Below, in pieces: positions 45,062-54,507 of a stretch of DNA of 64,000 nt; position 1 is the stretch's first letter; every line of letters starts with the position of its first letter. The DNA is taken from assembly GCA_039968605.1 (NCBI GenBank), contig JBDVPM010000008.1, positions 124,001 through 188,000 of the forward strand, given 5' to 3'. Position numbers and translations under genes: made by a program. This DNA comes from Alteripontixanthobacter sp. GTDB taxonomy: Bacteria > Pseudomonadota > Alphaproteobacteria > Sphingomonadales > Sphingomonadaceae. The notes under the pieces were generated by a model, which worked only from the letters and a program-made list of their open reading frames with translations, did no database searches and was not told the DNA's origin.

Positions 45062-46640
45062 GCTCGCCCTTGCGTTGCTCGGGGTCGGGCAGGGCCAGTG
45101 TGATGCACGCACCGCCCGCCCCATCTGCGCGGTTCTGGGCGGTCAAGGTGCCGTCATGCGCCTGTGCGATCGTGCGCGCTATGGCAAGACCGAGCCCACT
45201 ATGATTGCCGAAATCCTCTTCCTCCGGGCGGTCGGAATGGAACCGGGTAAAGACTTTCTCGCGGTTTTCGGCGGGTATGCCGGGGCCGTTATCGCACACG
45301 CTCAGCCCGATCGTATCGTGATCGCGCCAGACGATCAGATCGATAGTCCCCCCGGGCGGATTGAACGAGACGGCGTTGTCCAGAAGATTATCCACCACCC
45401 GTTCTAGCCGGGCAGGCACGCCGAAGACAATTGCGCGCTGCCGGGGCTGTTCGATGGTAATGATCTGATTGCCATTTTCGCCGCGATGTTCGCGTCTGGC
45501 GACAATGTTCTCGACGAGTTCGCCCAAATCGATCCGCTCGAACACCGCACGCGATAGTTCCGCGTCGATCCGGCTGGCATCGGAAATTTCGGTAACGAGC
45601 CGGTCGATCCGGCGTACATCGTGGCTGGCGATGGTGATCAGCTGAGCCTTCAACTCCGGATCGTCCACCCTTGGGAAACTTTCAACCGCGCTGCGCAGGC
45701 TGGCGAGCGGGTTCTTGATCTCGTGCGCGACATCGGCGGCGAAACTTTCGACCGCGTCGATCCGGTGGCGCAGCGCCTCCGTCATATCGGATACAGCGCG
45801 GGCGAGCAGGCCGATCTCGTCCTGCCGGTCGGGCATACGCGGAACCTCGACCTCGCGCTCGCGCCCCAGCCGAACCCGCTGCGCCGCCTGGCTCAATTGC
45901 GAGAGCGGCCGGACGATCGTGCGGGCGAGGAACAGCGACAGCAGGATAGAACTAAGCAGCGCCAGCCCCATCGCGGTCGCCAGCGCGGTGCGCGCCTCGC
46001 GCACGGTTTCTGTAATATCGACCGCATTGCGGGTGGTCAGCAGGGTTGCGCCGTTCAAGCCCACCGGGGCGGCGGCGGTGATAACCGGGGTGCCATCGGG
46101 CGCATCGCGCAGCACGATTTGCGACAGGCCGGTCTCGCGCGCCCGGCGCAATTCAGGCCAACGGTCGGCATTGGTCGATTCCGGTTCGAGATAATCGGGC
46201 ACCGCTTCGGCCGCCACGATGGTATCCACCGCGCGGTCCAGCCAACGGGCGAAGCGCAGGCCGAACTGGTCGTCGCTCGGATCGTCGAGGCTGAAGGTGG
46301 GCTGGTCCAGGGCAAAGCTGTCGGCCCAGAGCAGCCCTTCGGAATCGAACATGCGCAGGCGCATCTGCTGTTCCTTGGCGATCTGGATCAGCAGCGCCTC
46401 CTGCCGGTCGCGCGTCGCACCGGCCAGCGCCTCCGCCGTGATCTGCGCCTCGATCCGGGCGAGCTTGTAGCGTTCGTCCAGCAATTGCGCGCGGTAGCTG
46501 TCGAGATAGAACAATCCGCCCGCGAACAGCGCCAGCGGCAGGATATTCACCGCCAGAATGCGGCTGGTCAGCGAGAGGCGGGTGACCCAGCTCGCCGGAC
46601 GCAATTCGCGCGGGTTCAGCGTGCGCCGGTGATCGGCCAC
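45054..46640 (-). CDS. chvG: Sensor histidine kinase ChvG/ExoS type
   Basis: The product has 528 residues. Two membrane helices (about 32-48 and 230-250) enclose a periplasmic sensor domain of ~180 residues, followed by HAMP, a HisKA box with the phosphorylated His in ADVAHEIKNPLASL, and an ATPase with VDNLLDNA, DNGPGIP and GLGLAIA. ChvG is the acid/envelope-stress sensor of alphaproteobacteria. It follows chvI by 16 bases and precedes hprK with overlap. Confidence 0.94.
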   Translation of the reverse strand: MADHRRTLNPRELRPASWVTRLSLTSRILAVNILPLALFAGGLFYLDSYRAQLLDERYKLARIEAQITAEALAGATRDRQEALLIQIAKEQQMRLRMFDSEGLLWADSFALDQPTFSLDDPSDDQFGLRFARWLDRAVDTIVAAEAVPDYLEPESTNADRWPELRRARETGLSQIVLRDAPDGTPVITAAAPVGLNGATLLTTRNAVDITETVREARTALATAMGLALLSSILLSLFLARTIVRPLSQLSQAAQRVRLGREREVEVPRMPDRQDEIGLLARAVSDMTEALRHRIDAVESFAADVAHEIKNPLASLRSAVESFPRVDDPELKAQLITIASHDVRRIDRLVTEISDASRIDAELSRAVFERIDLGELVENIVARREHRGENGNQIITIEQPRQRAIVFGVPARLERVVDNLLDNAVSFNPPGGTIDLIVWRDHDTIGLSVCDNGPGIPAENREKVFTRFHSDRPEEEDFGNHSGLGLAIARTIAQAHDGTLTAQNRADGAGGACITLALPDPEQRKGERG

Positions 46641-46656
46641 GGCTCAGGCGCGCCTG

Positions 46657-47427
46657 TCAGCCATCGTTGAAACTGTATCCGGCCCCATACAGCGTCTCGA
46701 TCGCGCCGAATTCGGGGTCCGCCTTGCGAAACTTGCGGCGAATACGCTTGATATGGCTGTCCACCGTCCGGTCGTCGACGAACATGTCGTCGGTATAGGC
46801 GGCGTCCATCAGCTGGTTGCGGCTCTTGATAACGCCTGGATGCATGGCGAGCGCCTGCAGAATCAGGAATTCGGTGACCGTAAGCGAAACCGATCTGTCG
46901 TTCCATGTGACCTGGTGGCGCGCGGGGTCCATGGACAGCCTGCCGCGAGCGATGACCTCGCCCGCATCCTGCCCGTCGCCGCCTTCGGCCCCGTCGCCAT
47001 GCGTGCCGGGCAGGCGGCGCAGGATTGCGCGGATACGCGCGGTCAGCAGGCGCAGGCTGAACGGCTTGGCGATGTAATCATCCGCGCCCTGCTGCAGCCC
47101 GGCTTCCTCGTCAGCCTCATCGTCCTTGCTGGTCAGGAAAATCACCGGCAGATCGGATTTTTCGCGCAGGCGGGCGAGCAGTTCCATCCCGTCCATCTTG
47201 GGCATCTTGATATCGAACACGGCCAGGTCGGGCGGGTTCTCCAGCAAGGCTTTCAGCGCCGCTTCTCCGTCGGAATAAACGCGCGTGGCGAAACCTTCGG
47301 ATTGCAGCGCGATCGATACGGTCGTCAGGATATTGCGATCGTCATCGACCAGCGCGACCACGCGCCGGCCATCCTTCGCCGGTTCGGTGCCCTTCAAGGC
47401 GCTCTCATCCACCGAAATCTCGTTCAT
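46657..47427 (-). CDS. chvI: Response regulator ChvI, OmpR family
   Basis: The product has 256 residues from ATG 47427. The receiver has the acidic pocket VALVDDDRN, the phosphoacceptor Asp72 in [10 protein letters not shown], the LTSKDD switch region and the K of YIAKPF. A winged-helix DNA-binding domain ends [19 protein letters not shown]. It is the partner of ChvG. It is divergent from pckA across ~200 bases, an arrangement also known in rhizobia. Confidence 0.95.
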   Translation of the reverse strand: MNEISVDESALKGTEPAKDGRRVVALVDDDRNILTTVSIALQSEGFATRVYSDGEAALKALLENPPDLAVFDIKMPKMDGMELLARLREKSDLPVIFLTSKDDEADEEAGLQQGADDYIAKPFSLRLLTARIRAILRRLPGTHGDGAEGGDGQDAGEVIARGRLSMDPARHQVTWNDRSVSLTVTEFLILQALAMHPGVIKSRNQLMDAAYTDDMFVDDRTVDSHIKRIRRKFRKADPEFGAIETLYGAGYSFNDG

Positions 47428-47623
47428 GCCCGCCTGTCTAGCCCGAAGCGTGACGGGAAACAACGCAGCGCTTATTTGGCATCTGTGTAGTTTGCGACAC
47501 TGGACGCGGCGCGAATCCGCGATTAGGCAATTGGTATGACATTTATTCCGATTCCCGGCTGTTTTGACAGTCAGGCATCGATGCTCTGCCGTTTATTTTC
47601 AGCGGCATATCAGGAGACCAGAA

Positions 47624-49210
47624 GTGACCGCGCTTTCGACCACCCTGTCGGATCAGGGTTTCGCCACTGATGCCACAATCCACGCCAATCTTTCTTCCGA
47701 GCAGCTGACCCAGGCCGCGCTGGACCGGGGCGAGGGCAAGCGTGCCAAGGATGGCCCGCTGGTGGTAGAAACCGGCAAGCATACGGGCCGCAGCGCCAAG
47801 TCCAAATTCATCGTCCGCAACGGCGAAACCGAAGATACCGTCTGGTGGGACAATAACGCCTCCATGACGCCCGAGCATTTTGCCGCGCTGAAAGAAGATT
47901 TCCTGGCTGCGCTGAAGGATCAGGATACGCTGTTCGTGGCCGATCTGTTCGGCGGTTCGCAGCCGGAACACCGGGTCAAGGTACGCGTCATCAACGAGCT
48001 GGCGTGGCACAACCAGTTCATCCGCACGCTGCTGGTACGGCCGACGGCGGAAGAGTTGGTCGGTTTCGATCCGGAATATACGATCATAGACCTGCCCAGC
48101 TTCTCTGCCGATCCGCAGCGTCACGGAACGCGCGATGGCACGGTGATCGCGGTCAATATGGAAGAAAAGCTGATCCTGATCGGCGGCACCAAATATGCCG
48201 GCGAGATGAAGAAAAGCGTGTTTGGCGTGCTCAACTATCTGCTGCCCCCCAAGGGTGTAATGCCGATGCATTGCAGCGCCAATATCGGTCCCGACGGCAA
48301 GAGCGCGGTGTTTTTCGGCCTGTCGGGTACCGGCAAGACAACCCTTTCGGCAGATGCCAGCCGCACGCTGATCGGCGATGACGAACATGGCTGGAGCGAT
48401 ACGGCGGTCTTCAATTTCGAAGGCGGTTGCTACGCAAAGATGATCCGTCTCGACCCCGAGGCCGAGCCCGAGATTTTCGCGACCACCCGCATGGAAGGCA
48501 CCGTGCTGGAAAATGTTGTGATGGACGAGAACGGCGAGATCGACCTGAACGACAATTCGAAGGCCGAGAACACCCGCGGAGCCTATCCGCTCAGCTCGAT
48601 TCCCAACACCTCCGAAGACAATATGGGCCCGCCGCCCAGCAACGTGATCATGCTGACCGCCGATGCGTTCGGCGTGCTGCCCCCGATCGCGCGGTTGACG
48701 CCCGATCAGGCGATGTATCACTTCCTGTCGGGCTACACCGCCAAGGTGGCCGGCACCGAGATCGGCGTGACCGAGCCAGAAGCGACCTTCTCGACCTGTT
48801 TCGGCGCGCCTTTCATGCCCCGCCACCCCAGCGTTTACGGCAATTTGCTGAAGAAGCGGATTGCCGAGGGCGGGGTGCAGTGCTGGCTGGTCAATACCGG
48901 CTGGACCGGCGGCAAATACGGCGTCGGCAACCGGATGCCGATCAAAGCCACCCGCGCGCTGCTCAACGCCGCACTCGATGGTAGCTTGAACGATGCCGAT
49001 TTCCGCAAGGACGAGAATTTCGGCTTTGAGGTTCCCGTTGCGGTCCCGGGCGTCGATAGCAACATCCTCGATCCGCGCTCCACCTGGGCGGACAAGGAAG
49101 AATACGATGCCACCGCGCAGAAGCTGGTCCAACTATTCGTGGATAATTTTCAGCCATTCGCCGAACATGTGGATCAAGGCGTGCGCGATGCGGCACCTGC
49201 TGCGGCCTGA
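47624..49210 (+). CDS. pckA: Phosphoenolpyruvate carboxykinase (ATP)
   Basis: The product has 528 residues from a GTG at 47624, which has an AGGAGACC site seven bases upstream; an in-frame start at 47564 lacks this and adds non-family residues. The kinase loop is [13 protein letters not shown] near 232, with MHCSANIG before it, FEGGCYAK after it, and [15 protein letters not shown] near the end. It converts oxaloacetate to phosphoenolpyruvate, the entry step of gluconeogenesis. Regulation by adjacent ChvI or PTS is suggested by position only. Confidence 0.97.
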   Translation: MTALSTTLSDQGFATDATIHANLSSEQLTQAALDRGEGKRAKDGPLVVETGKHTGRSAKSKFIVRNGETEDTVWWDNNASMTPEHFAALKEDFLAALKDQDTLFVADLFGGSQPEHRVKVRVINELAWHNQFIRTLLVRPTAEELVGFDPEYTIIDLPSFSADPQRHGTRDGTVIAVNMEEKLILIGGTKYAGEMKKSVFGVLNYLLPPKGVMPMHCSANIGPDGKSAVFFGLSGTGKTTLSADASRTLIGDDEHGWSDTAVFNFEGGCYAKMIRLDPEAEPEIFATTRMEGTVLENVVMDENGEIDLNDNSKAENTRGAYPLSSIPNTSEDNMGPPPSNVIMLTADAFGVLPPIARLTPDQAMYHFLSGYTAKVAGTEIGVTEPEATFSTCFGAPFMPRHPSVYGNLLKKRIAEGGVQCWLVNTGWTGGKYGVGNRMPIKATRALLNAALDGSLNDADFRKDENFGFEVPVAVPGVDSNILDPRSTWADKEEYDATAQKLVQLFVDNFQPFAEHVDQGVRDAAPAAA

Positions 49211-49238
49211 CCGGGCGACAATTTACAAAAGCTGACAG

Positions 49239-49258
49239 GCGCGGTCCGGTTGCCGCGC
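49239..49258 (+). terminator. Possible terminator hairpin after pckA
   Basis: GCGCGG at 49239-49244 pairs with CCGCGC at 49253-49258 around an eight-base loop, 29 bases past the pckA stop. The following bases are CTATAGG with no T-tract, so the call is tentative. Confidence 0.35.
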
Positions 49259-49293
49259 TATAGGTTCGAGGAATTATAGCGAGGAGAATATCG

Positions 49294-49614
49294 ATGAGCC
49301 TGTTCGACAGCATTCTGGGCCAAGTCACCGACAATCCCACGGTCAAGAATATGGCCGACAAGCTCGGAATCGATCCCGAACAGGCGGCGAAGGCCGTCGC
49401 GGCATTGGGCGAATCGCATCAGGAAGACGGTGATACGGTGGAACTGGCCGCACAGAAAACCGGCCTGGATGCCGGGACGCTCAGCCAGATCCGCGAACAT
49501 ATTGGCGGCGAGGGCAGCCTCGGCAAATTCGCCGCAATGATCGACCAGGATGGCGACGGCAATCCGCTCAACGACATTGCGGGCATGGCCAAGGGACTGT
49601 TCGGCAAACGCTGA
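49294..49614 (+). CDS. Small DUF937-like protein with a DxDxDG calcium-loop motif
   Basis: The product has 106 residues from ATG 49294, behind a GAGGAGAA site. The N-half (MSLFDSILGQVTDNP, then PEQAAKAVAALG) resembles small DUF937/YidB-like proteins. Residues ~88-99, DQDGDGNPLNDI, match a dockerin/EF-hand-type calcium loop. No signal peptide is visible. The gene sits alone between pckA and a convergent DUF421 gene. Function is unknown. Confidence 0.7.
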   Translation: MSLFDSILGQVTDNPTVKNMADKLGIDPEQAAKAVAALGESHQEDGDTVELAAQKTGLDAGTLSQIREHIGGEGSLGKFAAMIDQDGDGNPLNDIAGMAKGLFGKR

Positions 49615-49635
49615 CCTTCGGCGGCGATTTGCGGC

Positions 49636-50166
49636 CTAGCTGAGGTCGCGGATGTTTTTCGTCATCCGCTCATCCAAATCGTCATCGCCGTGAAGCACCG
49701 ATACGTCGCCGGTCGTCTCCAGAACCACGGCATGGACCTTGCTCCAATCCAGCGCGTTTGCCTCGCGCAGCTTGGCGATCAGGTCCGACCGGGCGACACG
49801 CGTCTCGGCTAGCGCCTTTTCGCTAATCTCGCCGTTTTTCATCAGCAGGATCGGTTCGTTCTGCATGACGTTTTCCAGCGTATCGGATGCGCGCCGCAGC
49901 CGGCTGGCAATGTGCTGGAATAGGAACAACGCCGCCATCGCCGCGCTCACTTGGGCGAAGGTAAGCCATTCGCTGGCCTGACCGCCCCCGGCAACCAGCG
50001 AGCCCATCGCGACGGTCATCACGAAATCGAAATTGGTCATCTTGGAGAGCGAGCGCAGCCCGTTCATACGGATCAGCACCACCACCCACAACATTGCGAT
50101 CGATACGAGGATCGCCCCGCGAGCCACCGCATCCCAAATCGGCTGGTCGGCAATAAACACTGGCAT
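49636..50166 (-). CDS. DUF421 (YetF-like) membrane protein
   Basis: The product has 176 residues with two to three N-terminal helices, including AVARGAILVSIAMLWVVVLIRMNG, then a soluble C-domain with EPILLMKNGEISEKALAETRVARSDLIAKLRE. The RMNGLRSLSKMTNFDFVMTVAMGS segment is a family hallmark. DUF421/YetF proteins are linked to spore or envelope functions in Bacillus but lack a clear role in Proteobacteria. It is convergent with the DUF937-like gene. Confidence 0.88.
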   Translation of the reverse strand: MPVFIADQPIWDAVARGAILVSIAMLWVVVLIRMNGLRSLSKMTNFDFVMTVAMGSLVAGGGQASEWLTFAQVSAAMAALFLFQHIASRLRRASDTLENVMQNEPILLMKNGEISEKALAETRVARSDLIAKLREANALDWSKVHAVVLETTGDVSVLHGDDDLDERMTKNIRDLS

Positions 50167-50244
50167 TTCCCCTGCTGCTATACACGGGGTGACGGATCAA
50201 CGCCGCGATAGTTCCGCCCGCCTGGGGTCAGCCGGGCCAAGAGA

Positions 50245-52089
50245 TCAACCAGCGGTTTCGATATACCGCGTTACATTATTAGCCAGCACATCGAGCGGCG
50301 CGTTCCCACCGAGGATTACCGCGTCGTTGAACGCCTTGAAATCGTAAGCCGTGCCAAGCGCAGCTTCGGCCCGGGCGCGCTGGCGGACCACTTCGCTATG
50401 GCCGACCTTGTAGCCGCAAGCCTGGCCCGGCCAGCTGCAATAGCGATCGACTTCGCTTTCGACTTCCTGCCGCTTGGAACCATTGCGCTCTACGAAGAAA
50501 TTGACCGCCCGTTCGCGGCTCCAGCGCTTATGATGGAGCCCGGTATCCACGACCATGCGGCAGGCGCGGAAAGCAAGGCTCTGGAGGTAGCCAAGGCGGC
50601 CCACCTTGAACTCGTCATAAGCGCCTAATTCGTCCGCCAATTGCTCGCCATACAGCGCCCAGCCTTCGGAGAAAGCGTTGAAGGCGAGGATGCTGCGGAT
50701 CAGCGGCAGGCGGTTGGAATATTCGCCTTCCCACACATGGCCTGGAATCGTCTCGTGATAGGTCAGGTCGGCCAGGTCATATTTGCGGTGCAAGTCGGTG
50801 GTGCGCAGATTGATCCACATGCGGCCCGGTATGCTGCCATCCTTGCTGCCCGCCCCGCCATAGGCGCCGGGCGCGCCGGGTTCTTCGGCCAAGGGAAGAC
50901 GGCGCACTTCCAGATTGGGGTCGACCAGCGTGTTGAAGGCGCGCGGCATCTGGCCCCTGATCCAGTCGATCCGGTCCTCGATGAACGCCATGATCTGGGC
51001 CCGGCCCGGGTCGCCTTCGGCAAATTTGTAGCGCGGATCCTGGCTTAGCCCCTGCATCCGTTCGCCGACCGTACCGGTGGTATAGCCGATGTCGCGCAGG
51101 ATCGGATCCATCCGGGCGTGAAGTTCTTCAAGCTCTGCCAACCCTCGCCGATGCACCTCGTCCGGTGACAGCGTGGTAGTGGTGCTGGCGCGCAGCCCCC
51201 AGGCGTACCATTCATCGCCGCGAGGGCGGGCGGAAATGCCGGGATCCGATGTGGCGACCCCGCGCTGCAGCATCAACTCGTCCAGCTGCGCCTGCAACGC
51301 CACCGCGACCCGGCCGGTCACGATGGCCCGCGCTGCGTTCAGCGCCGGACCTGCTGCGGGCAGGCCGGATTTGGCCAAAGGCTCGGTCAGCGAGCCGCCC
51401 TTGACCGCATCTTCCAGCGTTGTCGTCATTTGCGCGATGGCCTTGTCGAGCAGGAAATCGGGCGGGACCACGCCCATTTCCCGTGCTGCGACAATCCGCT
51501 CGCGCTCGCCATCGAGCACCGATGGAAGCTGCTCCAGCCGGTCGATATAGGCATCGACATCGTCGCCATCGCTCAGCGGATGGGTGGAATCGAGGAAGCG
51601 GGGCATATCGAGATATGTTCCGACATTCTGGATCACGACATAGGGGGCATTGCGCCAGCTGCCGACCGCCACATCGCCGTAAGGCAAGGCGAAGCCGTCC
51701 AGCGCGGTGGCATAGGCACTTTCGACCACTTCCATGCTGGTGCGCGTATCCGCGTCGAGACCCTCTTTGGGATAGCGCCGGACCAGTTGCAGATCGTCAC
51801 CAAGCGTCTTGGCATAGGCCGCTTGCCCGGCGGGAGACTGATCTTCCAGCCGCGAGCGAAGGAAGGCGAACTCACCCGTATCGACACCCAGCGAAGTGGC
51901 GCGCTCGGGTTCGTGCTGCAGGAGGTTGTAAGCAACCACCTCGAGCAGGCGCTCGCCGCCGATCTGGAATGCCTCGGCAATCTTTTCCGGGCGCGGCCCG
52001 GCGTTGCAGCCGGTTATCGTCAGTGAAGCGGTGGCGCCAAGGCCCGCGAGAGCCTGGCGCCGGGTGATTTCAAAGCGTTGTGCAGTCAT
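50245..52089 (-). CDS. DUF885 family putative metallopeptidase, exported lipoprotein-like
   Basis: The product has 614 residues. The N-terminus has a Tat-like EITRRQALAGLG followed by a hydrophobic run and Cys28 in TITGC, suggesting export and possible lipidation. The family motif LTYHETIPGHVWEG provides an HExxxH-like metal site, in the place where other peptidases have HExxH. GSKDGSIPGRMWINLRTTDLHRKY upstream is also typical. DUF885 proteins are thought to be peptidases but few are tested. Confidence 0.87.
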   Translation of the reverse strand: MTAQRFEITRRQALAGLGATASLTITGCNAGPRPEKIAEAFQIGGERLLEVVAYNLLQHEPERATSLGVDTGEFAFLRSRLEDQSPAGQAAYAKTLGDDLQLVRRYPKEGLDADTRTSMEVVESAYATALDGFALPYGDVAVGSWRNAPYVVIQNVGTYLDMPRFLDSTHPLSDGDDVDAYIDRLEQLPSVLDGERERIVAAREMGVVPPDFLLDKAIAQMTTTLEDAVKGGSLTEPLAKSGLPAAGPALNAARAIVTGRVAVALQAQLDELMLQRGVATSDPGISARPRGDEWYAWGLRASTTTTLSPDEVHRRGLAELEELHARMDPILRDIGYTTGTVGERMQGLSQDPRYKFAEGDPGRAQIMAFIEDRIDWIRGQMPRAFNTLVDPNLEVRRLPLAEEPGAPGAYGGAGSKDGSIPGRMWINLRTTDLHRKYDLADLTYHETIPGHVWEGEYSNRLPLIRSILAFNAFSEGWALYGEQLADELGAYDEFKVGRLGYLQSLAFRACRMVVDTGLHHKRWSRERAVNFFVERNGSKRQEVESEVDRYCSWPGQACGYKVGHSEVVRQRARAEAALGTAYDFKAFNDAVILGGNAPLDVLANNVTRYIETAG

Positions 52090-52126
52090 GGCGAGCGATT
52101 TGCGCCGCCCGCCAGGCGTTTGTCAA

Positions 52127-52513
52127 TCAGTCGAGAAATTCTGCCGGGACCTTGCCGCCATTGCGGGCCAGTTCCTGCATCGTCTTGCGGTGCAGCCAGA
52201 TGTTGTCTTCCGCACTGCCCGAATAATCCTCGCGCCCGAGCTCACCCGCCAGTGCCTTGCGGTTTTCGTAGCTGGAATCGACCCCGATCAGCTTCATAAG
52301 ATCGACGATCGAGGTTCGCCAGTTGAGCCTGTCGGCTCCCGGCATTGAATCGAGACTGTTTTCGACATTGACGACGGAAGTCGTGGCGCTGGCGCTGGGT
52401 TTCGGGGTGGGCGAGGAAATCCCGCCGCCGCCGATGGTGGTGTTCTTCGGGGCTTCTTTCGCCTTGGCGTCCTTGCCGAAGATCGCGTCCTTGATAGAGC
52501 TGAAAATACCCAT
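52127..52513 (-). CDS. DUF3597 family small protein
   Basis: The product has 128 residues from ATG 52513, which has a clear AAGGAGAC site. MGIFSSIKDAIFG at the start and the C-terminal SLDSMPGADRLNWRTSIVDLMKLIGVDSSYENRKALAGELG define this family. A low-complexity Gly/Ser/Pro linker lies between. The C-domain resembles a small helical fold of unknown role. The gene is 37 bases from the DUF885 start on the same strand. Confidence 0.87.
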   Translation of the reverse strand: MGIFSSIKDAIFGKDAKAKEAPKNTTIGGGGISSPTPKPSASATTSVVNVENSLDSMPGADRLNWRTSIVDLMKLIGVDSSYENRKALAGELGREDYSGSAEDNIWLHRKTMQELARNGGKVPAEFLD

Positions 52514-52619
52514 TTGCTGTCTCCTTGCTGGACGGCAAGATGCGCGCCCCTCTTGCCATATCAACCCGCCAGACCGGCTTCGGGTTCCGCCGCCTGCGCA
52601 GCTGCGCTAGGGCGGCGCG

Positions 52620-52826
52620 ATGATGGATGTGGTATTATCGATAATGGCGCTGGGCATGGCTGCACTGCTGCTCGGGGCACTGTATCTGTGGCGGCGCGGC
52701 GGAATGGGCAAACAGGCGGCGCTGATGGTGCTGCTGGCGGCGATCATCGCGGCCAATATCGCGATCTGGACAGTGCCCGATCCGGCAGGCACCGCCCCGA
52801 TCGACCGGGTGGACGAGCTGGAGTAG
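52620..52826 (+). CDS. Small two-helix membrane protein
   Basis: The product has 68 residues with two hydrophobic segments (about 4-24 and 34-51) separated by a basic turn (LWRRGGMGKQ), and an acidic tail. Two consecutive ATGs begin it. No family was recognised and the ribosome site is weak. Coding is supported mainly by composition and the position between two opposed genes. Confidence is moderate. Confidence 0.5.
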   Translation: MMDVVLSIMALGMAALLLGALYLWRRGGMGKQAALMVLLAAIIAANIAIWTVPDPAGTAPIDRVDELE

Positions 52827-52837
52827 CCTCCTGCAGC

Positions 52838-53530
52838 CTATTCGGGCAATTCCCATCGGACCGAGCCGCTATAGCTGCCCTTGACCGCTACCCGCCCCGA
52901 ATTCATCGCCGCTTCGAATTTCGCGCGGCGACTGACTAGTTTGCACGTCGCATCGTCGAGCGCGCTGTGGCCGCTGGAGCGGGTGATGGAGCAGCTATCG
53001 ACCTTGCCATCGGTGCCAACGCCAACTTCGAAGCGCGCCGTTCCGGTATATCCACGACGGATCCAGCTGGGGCGGTAATCACCCTGCGTCACCCATTTGG
53101 TCCGGTCATTGGAAGGTGTCGCGGCTATCGGATCGAATGTCGGAGCAGGGCTGGGCGGCTCGATGGGCGGCAAGGTGCCGGACCCGGCACCGGGTGCCGG
53201 AATAGGGACAAGCTTGCCCAGAGTTGGTTCGCTCGATCCTATGACCGGCTGCGTCGGGGCCCTTGGGCCTGGAGCCGGCGGAACGTAGATATCAGTCTTC
53301 GGCGGGGTGGTATCGCGCGGTTGGGCAGTTGGTTCAGGCACAGGTTCCGGCGGGATCGGAATGGTCACATCGGGTGTATCCGTCGCCCGGGGGTTCGGCG
53401 GATTGAGAACCTTTTCGATCGTCACGCTGAGCCCCGTGACCAGAAGCAGTCCCACGCCTGCATGGATCGCGACCACCGCGCCGATTGCTGCGGGTCGGTT
53501 GGTCTGCTGTGCAGTGTCGAGATACGCCAT
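52838..53530 (-). CDS. tonB: Energy transducer TonB
   Basis: The product has 230 residues. One N-terminal helix (about 16-37) is followed by a proline-rich spacer (~48-130, including PIPPEPVPEP) and a C-terminal TonB domain with PSWIRRGYTGTARFEVGVGTDGKVDSCSI. TonB couples the proton gradient through ExbB/ExbD, not encoded here, to outer-membrane receptors. A TTCTCTCCTTG complement gives a good ribosome site. A palindrome 58 bases upstream may be a metal-regulator site. Confidence 0.92.
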   Translation of the reverse strand: MAYLDTAQQTNRPAAIGAVVAIHAGVGLLLVTGLSVTIEKVLNPPNPRATDTPDVTIPIPPEPVPEPTAQPRDTTPPKTDIYVPPAPGPRAPTQPVIGSSEPTLGKLVPIPAPGAGSGTLPPIEPPSPAPTFDPIAATPSNDRTKWVTQGDYRPSWIRRGYTGTARFEVGVGTDGKVDSCSITRSSGHSALDDATCKLVSRRAKFEAAMNSGRVAVKGSYSGSVRWELPE

Positions 53531-53587
53531 TGCATTCTCTCCTTGTGCGCCGCCCGGTTGAAGTGGAGCGGTCTATAAGAGGTAGCA

Positions 53588-53599
53588 ATGTTACAACAT
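53588..53599. promoter_or_regulatory. Palindrome upstream of tonB, possible metal-regulator box
   Basis: ATGTTACAACAT has perfect 5-base arms (ATGTT/AACAT) and recalls Zur/Fur-family boxes such as TGTTATANNATAACA. It lies 58 bases before the tonB start, where an operator would be expected. The surrounding sequence is A/T-rich relative to the window. Assignment to Zur is a guess from pattern only. Confidence 0.3.
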
Positions 53600-53678
53600 A
53601 CCATATTGTTGGCAAGCCTTATCGCGTGGCAGTTTGCAACGGTTTAGTGGGTTCAGCGGCTCGAAGTACCGGCCGCGA

Positions 53679-54335
53679 TCACGTGATCGGGCAGTTCGGG
53701 TCCAGCCGGAAATCGAGGTAATTATCGACCGAGCTCATCAACTCTTCGGTCTCGTTTTCGAAGAAGTGGTTCGCCCGGGGTATTTCCTCGTGATGCACGG
53801 TGATGTGCTTCTGCGTGCGCAGCTTTTCCACCAGCTTGCCGACGGCCGCCGGCTGCACGACGCTGTCGGCCGCGCCGTGGATGAAGATACCGCTGGCCGG
53901 GCAGGGGGCGAGGAAGGAGAAATCGTACATCGAGGCAGGCGCACCGATGGAAATCCAGCCGCGCACCTCTGGTCGGCGCATCAGCAATTGCATCCCGATC
54001 AGCGACCCGAAGCTCACCCCGGCCACCCAGGTGGTCTGTGCTTCGGGATGGATCTGCTGCACCCAGTCCAGCGCGCTTGCCGCGTCGGACAATTCGCCGA
54101 TGCCGTTATCGAAGCTGCCCTGGCTGCGGCCTACGCCGCGGAAATTGAACCGCAAGGTCGCAAATCCGCGATCGACGAAGGTCTTGAACAGACGCTGCGT
54201 GATCCGCTCGTTCATCGTGCCGCCGCCCTGCGGGTGCGGGTGCAGGATCATGGCGACCGGCGCGCGCGGGCGCGGTCCCGGGCTGAAACGACCTTCGAGG
54301 CGGCCTTCGGGGCCGGGAAAAATCACTGTGGGCAT
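53679..54335 (-). CDS. Alpha/beta hydrolase (dienelactone/acyl-esterase type)
   Basis: The product has 218 residues. HPHPQGGGTMNE near 40-51 is the oxyanion region of this subgroup. The nucleophile serine lies in AGVSFGSLIGMQL near 109, the acid near GAADSVV, and the histidine in ANHFFEN near 198. The substrate is unknown. It is divergent from the cysteine desulfurase gene across ~95 bases. Confidence 0.87.
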   Translation of the reverse strand: MPTVIFPGPEGRLEGRFSPGPRPRAPVAMILHPHPQGGGTMNERITQRLFKTFVDRGFATLRFNFRGVGRSQGSFDNGIGELSDAASALDWVQQIHPEAQTTWVAGVSFGSLIGMQLLMRRPEVRGWISIGAPASMYDFSFLAPCPASGIFIHGAADSVVQPAAVGKLVEKLRTQKHITVHHEEIPRANHFFENETEELMSSVDNYLDFRLDPNCPIT

Positions 54336-54399
54336 TGCGGATGTACCTGAATATGACGGTCGCGGCAGGCCGGTCTGGCGCCGCTGAAGCTGGCGGCTA

Positions 54400-54405
54400 T
54401 ATAAT
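54400..54405 (+). promoter_or_regulatory. TATAAT -10-like hexamer ahead of the cysteine desulfurase genes
   Basis: A perfect TATAAT lies in the divergent gap, 103 bases before the first canonical ATG of the desulfurase and about 25-40 bases before the point where family similarity begins. No good -35 was found at 17 bases. If used, transcription would start near 54411, leaving a very short leader. Confidence 0.35.
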
Positions 54406-54507
54406 GATTATTCGCTTTTTCGCAATCATCTGGAATCGCCCGTTTCGAAACGTATCTATCTCGATCACGCCGCCACCACCCGGCTACGCCCCGAAGCGCG
54501 CGCGGCG

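Noticed and set aside
47543-49132. 529-codon minus-strand open frame opposite pckA
   Set aside because: pckA on the plus strand has complete family motifs; the antisense translation has none.
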